Assembly (NCBI RefSeq): GCF_020217005.1
Contig: NZ_JAIWOI010000269.1
Span: 1 to 10,000 of the forward strand
Reading direction: 5' to 3'
DNA: 10,000 bases
From: Rheinheimera sp.
GTDB taxonomy: Bacteria > Pseudomonadota > Gammaproteobacteria > Enterobacterales > Alteromonadaceae
Shown: piece by piece, positions 6,812-10,000 of the stretch
Position numbering within the stretch: the first letter of the stretch is position 1
Layout of the letters: every line of letters begins with the position of its first letter
The notes under the pieces: generated by a model
The model's input: only the letters and a program-made list of their open reading frames with translations
Databases searched by the model: none
What the model was told of the DNA's origin: nothing
Translations under genes and position numbers: made by a program

Positions 6812-9187
6812 GTGCAAGAATTCGTTGTTTGGTACCAGGACCTGGGCATGCACGACGTACCTCGCGTTGGTGGAAAAAATGCTTCATTAGGTGAAATGAT
6901 CAGTAACCTGGCAAATGCAGGGGTGCAAGTACCTGGTGGTTTTGCCACTACAGCTTATGCCTTTAATCAATTTCTTGAACAGAGTGGTCTTAACGAACGG
7001 ATTTATCAACTGTTGGATGGACTGGACGTAGATGATGTCAATGCCCTTGTAAAAGCTGGTGCGCAAATTCGGCAATGGGTGATAGACACTCCATTTCAAA
7101 CTGAATTCGAACACGCCATTCAAAACGCATATCAACAGCTGCAACAAGGTTGTGCTGAAGATGTCTCCTTTGCAGTGCGTTCTTCAGCTACAGCTGAAGA
7201 TATGCCGGATGCTTCTTTTGCAGGTCAACAGGAAACTTTTTTAAATGTACGTGGTTACGCCCATGTGATTGAAGCTATCAAACACGTATTTGCATCTTTG
7301 TTTAATGACCGTGCAATTTCTTATCGAGTGCATCAGGGCTACGACCACCGTGGTGTGGCTCTATCTGCTGGCGTGCAGCGAATGGTGCGTTCAGATTTGT
7401 CTGCTTCAGGAGTGATGTTCAGTATCGACACTGAGTCCGGCTTTGAAGATGTCGTCTTTGTCACCTCGTCGTACGGCTTAGGTGAAATGGTGGTCCAGGG
7501 CGCTGTCAATCCTGATGAGTTTTATGTGCATAAACCAACTGTGATGGCTGGTCGTCCAGCTGTGGTGCGCCGTAACTTAGGCAGCAAACTGTTGCAGATG
7601 GTGTATTCCAAAGACCTAAGTCATGGTAAACAAGTGGTAGTGGACGATGTGCCTGTCGCAAAACGTCAACAATTTTCACTGACGGATGCGGAAGTGCAGG
7701 AATTGGCAAAACAAGCCATTATCATAGAAAAACACTATGGCCGCGCCATGGATATCGAATGGGCCAAAGACGGTCAGGACGGTAAACTGTATATAGTTCA
7801 GGCTCGCCCCGAAACTGTGCGTAGTCGTGAAGATAGTAATGAAATGGAGCGCTTTGCCCTCAAAGGTACGGCGCCTGTAGTGGTCGAAGGCCGAGCTATA
7901 GGGCATAAAATTGGCTCGGGCAAAGCCAAGGTGCTGGCAAGTATTGCCGACATGGACCAGATCCAGCCCGGTGATGTGCTGGTAACTGACATGACAGACC
8001 CGGATTGGGAACCTATCATGAAACGCGCTTCTGCTATTGTCACCAATCGCGGCGGCCGTACATGTCACGCTGCAATTATAGCGCGTGAACTGGGTATTCC
8101 AGCTGTAGTCGGCTGCGGTGATGCCACCAAAAAAATCAAGAATGGTCAGGATGTCACAGTGTCCTGTGCTGAGGGTGATACAGGGTTCGTCTACGATGGC
8201 ATTTTAGGTTTTGACGTGATGACGTCGCGTGTCGACCAGATGCCAGCCCTGAAAATGAAGATTATGATGAATGTCGGTAATCCGGAGCGCGCATTCTCCT
8301 TCGCTAAATTGCCACATGCAGGTATTGGTTTAGCCCGTTTGGAATTCATCATCAATCGTATGATAGGGGTGCATCCAAAAGCTTTACTGAATTTCGATGC
8401 ACAAAGCGACGAACTTAAAGCGACGATCGGCCAGATGATGGCGGGCTACAGCTCACCTGTTGAGTTTTATGTAGGGAAGTTGACCGAGGGTATATCAACT
8501 TTGGCTGCCGCTTTCTCTCCTGAGCGCGTGATAGTGCGGATGTCTGACTTTAAGTCAAACGAATACGCTAACCTGATTGGTGGTCAGCAGTACGAGCCGC
8601 ACGAAGAAAACCCTATGATAGGTTTCCGGGGAGCCTCGCGTTACATTTCTGAAGATTTCCGTGATTGTTTTGCTATGGAATGCGAAGCCTTAAAGCGGGT
8701 TCGCAATGAAATGGGCTTTACCAATGTCGAAGTGATGATCCCGTTCGTCCGTACACTGGAAGAGGCCAAAGCAGTGATTGACTTGTTGGCCGCTCATGGG
8801 CTGAAACGCGGAGAAAACGGCCTAAAAGTCATTATGATGTGTGAATTGCCGTCCAACTGCTTATTAGCTGAAGAGTTCCTGGAGTACTTTGATGGATTTT
8901 CTATCGGCTCTAACGACCTAACTCAGCTTACTTTAGGGTTGGACCGTGACAGCGGTTTAATAGCGCACCTGTTTGATGAACGTAATCCAGCTATTAAGAA
9001 GTTGCTGTCTATGGCAATACAAACCGCTAAGGCCAAAGGAAAATATGTAGGCATTTGTGGGCAGGGTCCTTCAGATCACGAAGACTTCGCTGCATGGCTG
9101 ATGGAGCAGGGCATAGATTCAGTGTCATTAAACCCCGATACAGTGCTGGAAACCTGGTTGTATTTGGCAGAAAAATACGGCCAGTAA
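6812..9187 (+). CDS. ppsA: Phosphoenolpyruvate synthase
   Basis: The 791-residue enzyme converts ATP, pyruvate and water to PEP, AMP and phosphate, feeding gluconeogenesis and PEP-consuming pathways. Three domains follow the standard order. The N-terminal ATP-binding domain (about 15-340) has [30 protein letters not shown] and IVQARPETV. The phosphohistidine swivel domain (about 365-455) has [21 protein letters not shown], with catalytic His419 and the regulatory Thr417 that PpsR phosphorylates. The C-terminal pyruvate/PEP TIM barrel (about 480-785) has [37 protein letters not shown] and Cys749 in CGQGPSD. All catalytic positions match E. coli PpsA with an offset of two residues. The start is GTG 6812 with GGAGA upstream. 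Transcription ends at an intrinsic terminator 13 bases after the stop. Confidence 0.98.
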   Translation: MQEFVVWYQDLGMHDVPRVGGKNASLGEMISNLANAGVQVPGGFATTAYAFNQFLEQSGLNERIYQLLDGLDVDDVNALVKAGAQIRQWVIDTPFQTEFEHAIQNAYQQLQQGCAEDVSFAVRSSATAEDMPDASFAGQQETFLNVRGYAHVIEAIKHVFASLFNDRAISYRVHQGYDHRGVALSAGVQRMVRSDLSASGVMFSIDTESGFEDVVFVTSSYGLGEMVVQGAVNPDEFYVHKPTVMAGRPAVVRRNLGSKLLQMVYSKDLSHGKQVVVDDVPVAKRQQFSLTDAEVQELAKQAIIIEKHYGRAMDIEWAKDGQDGKLYIVQARPETVRSREDSNEMERFALKGTAPVVVEGRAIGHKIGSGKAKVLASIADMDQIQPGDVLVTDMTDPDWEPIMKRASAIVTNRGGRTCHAAIIARELGIPAVVGCGDATKKIKNGQDVTVSCAEGDTGFVYDGILGFDVMTSRVDQMPALKMKIMMNVGNPERAFSFAKLPHAGIGLARLEFIINRMIGVHPKALLNFDAQSDELKATIGQMMAGYSSPVEFYVGKLTEGISTLAAAFSPERVIVRMSDFKSNEYANLIGGQQYEPHEENPMIGFRGASRYISEDFRDCFAMECEALKRVRNEMGFTNVEVMIPFVRTLEEAKAVIDLLAAHGLKRGENGLKVIMMCELPSNCLLAEEFLEYFDGFSIGSNDLTQLTLGLDRDSGLIAHLFDERNPAIKKLLSMAIQTAKAKGKYVGICGQGPSDHEDFAAWLMEQGIDSVSLNPDTVLETWLYLAEKYGQ

Positions 9188-9200
9188 TACACAATAACTT

Positions 9201-9230
9201 AAAAAAGCCAGCCTAAGTGCTGGCTTTTTT
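9201..9230 (+). terminator. Intrinsic terminator of ppsA
   Basis: A perfect stem GCCAGC (9207-9212) / GCTGGC (9219-9224) with a 6-base loop is flanked by AAAAAA and followed by TTTTTT (9225-9230). The A and T runs extend the stem to 12 pairs. It lies 13 bases after the ppsA stop. The flanking A run would also allow function on the opposite strand. Confidence 0.93.
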
Positions 9231-9339
9231 GTCGGCACTTTTCACTGATACCTTCAGGTTGAAGCGTCTTTATCTGGTGCTAAAAAAGCCAAAGCACTTC
9301 ATTAACTTATTAAATTTTATTGATTTTTAGCTGAATGGC

Positions 9340-9368
9340 TTGGCTTCTTTGCCGCAATACCTTATAAA
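9340..9368 (+). promoter_or_regulatory. Sigma70-type promoter for the ADP-ribosylglycohydrolase-family gene
   Basis: TTGGCT (9340-9345), a spacer of exactly 17 bases, then TATAAA (9363-9368). The matches are four of six and five of six. Transcription would start near 9375, about 47 bases before the ATG. It lies beyond the ppsA terminator, so this gene is probably transcribed on its own. Confidence 0.6.
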
Positions 9369-9410
9369 TTAACGATGAGTAAAAATTAGCCGCATTCTGG
9401 TTCTACAGAA

Positions 9411-9416
9411 GGGAGG
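9411..9416 (+). promoter_or_regulatory. Strong ribosome binding site of the last gene
   Basis: GGGAGG lies 5 bases before ATG 9422. It is the strongest Shine-Dalgarno sequence in the window and fixes the start. Confidence 0.75.
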
Positions 9417-9421
9417 TCTAG

Positions 9422-10000
9422 ATGAGTGACCCGGTGCTTAAATCCAAAGCCCTCGGTTTGATGTATGGCTTATTGGCCGGGGAAGTCTTGGGTTCAGCTG
9501 TCGAAGGCATTGAGGAAAAAGAACGCGAGGAGCGGCTAGGACTTGAACTAAATGAAATTTTATTGCAAAACCCATGGCAAACTTTGTCGGGTCAACCGAC
9601 GGACAGCGGAGAACTGGCTGTGTTGCTGTGTAGGCTGCTGGCCCATTATGCCGAGTATCAGGAAGATGGCGCCTGGCAGGCGTATGAATACTGGCTCAGA
9701 ACTGAACCTTTTGCTGTGCCAGACGATTTAAAACACGCTTTGTTAGGTGAACCAGATGAAGAAGGTTGCACGACCGAAGCTTTGGCCAGAGTTGGTCCTG
9801 TAGCATTAATGGTGCCTTATCAGTCATTACCGCAACTTGCGGCTTGGGCTATGGCTGATACTGCGCTGACGCATCCAAGCATGTTGTGCCAGCAGATCAG
9901 TGGCCTGTACGTGATGGCTTTGGGTCATGTGCTAGAAAATGACTGCAGTGCTGACGAGCTCTATCAGTTGATAAAAGACTGGGCTTCGCAACTCAAAGTA
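9422..10000 (+). CDS. ADP-ribosylglycohydrolase-family protein, 3' end outside window
   Basis: I translated this by hand: 193 codons stay open to the window edge, so only the N-terminal part is seen. The order fits the ADP-ribosylglycohydrolase (DraG/ARH) fold: SKALGLMYGLLAGEVLGSAVEG (8-29), corresponding to GLLxGDALGxxxE; GQPTDSGELAVLL (57-69), corresponding to the TDD(S/T)ELAL metal motif; a region TTEALARVGPVALMVPY (117-133), resembling the RxxPLGL segment; and DTALTHPSMLCQQISGLYVMAL (146-167), corresponding to A.LTHxH. Active members remove ADP-ribose from proteins or small molecules using two metal ions. Here the second Asp of TDD is Ser62 and the Asp of GDALG is Glu21, so activity or substrate may differ. 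The second metal motif near the C-terminus lies outside the window. The family call is fairly secure; the function is not. Confidence 0.8.
   Translation, partial: MSDPVLKSKALGLMYGLLAGEVLGSAVEGIEEKEREERLGLELNEILLQNPWQTLSGQPTDSGELAVLLCRLLAHYAEYQEDGAWQAYEYWLRTEPFAVPDDLKHALLGEPDEEGCTTEALARVGPVALMVPYQSLPQLAAWAMADTALTHPSMLCQQISGLYVMALGHVLENDCSADELYQLIKDWASQLKV

Noticed and set aside
7676..8068. 130-residue minus-strand frame inside ppsA
   Set aside because: Antisense to a highly conserved enzyme domain, with no signal of its own.
9275..9350. Second AAAAAAGCCA stretch and loose GCCAAAGC / GCTTGGC pairing after the ppsA terminator
   Set aside because: The pairing needs a bulge and a loop of about 50 bases, and the shared 10-mer is A-rich; not supported as a second terminator or repeat.

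Overview
The window reads as ordinary chromosomal DNA from a gammaproteobacterium. The GC content is moderate by eye, and the PpsR, PpsA and class II DAHP synthase proteins have the look of Alteromonadales or Rheinheimera/Alishewanella-like bacteria. That placement is inference from protein style and gene content, with no search behind it. I see no insertion sequence, phage gene, CRISPR array, tRNA or rRNA.

Left block (1-3208, minus strand): a three-gene operon of MoxR-type AAA+ ATPase, DUF58 protein and TgpA-like transglutaminase membrane protein. The genes overlap at each junction (ATGA at 2294-2297, 7 bases at 1368-1374), which suggests translational coupling. The transglutaminase gene runs off the left edge. 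The 234-base divergent spacer 3209-3442 holds the promoter regions and two short perfect inverted repeats.

Middle block (3443-5867, plus strand): a class II DAHP synthase, the first step of the shikimate pathway, followed at once by a ketopantoate-reductase-family protein (PanE/ApbA). No ATG start fits the second gene. A long mRNA hairpin (4801-4842) lies exactly where its N-terminus must begin. This gene overlaps the convergent ppsR by 4 bases.

Right block (5864-9187): ppsR (minus) and ppsA (plus) diverge from a 126-base spacer with two TGTA...TACA palindromes. PpsA makes PEP from pyruvate, and PpsR switches PpsA off and on by phosphorylating a Thr beside the catalytic His. PEP is a substrate of DAHP synthase, so the middle and right blocks share a metabolite. 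A clear intrinsic terminator follows ppsA. A final plus-strand gene with a good promoter and ribosome binding site encodes an ADP-ribosylglycohydrolase-family protein whose metal motif departs from the family pattern. It is cut by the right edge.

I did not find a convincing previously undescribed system. The points most worth a second look are the hairpin at the panE start, the palindromes between ppsR and ppsA, and the altered metal motif of the last gene.
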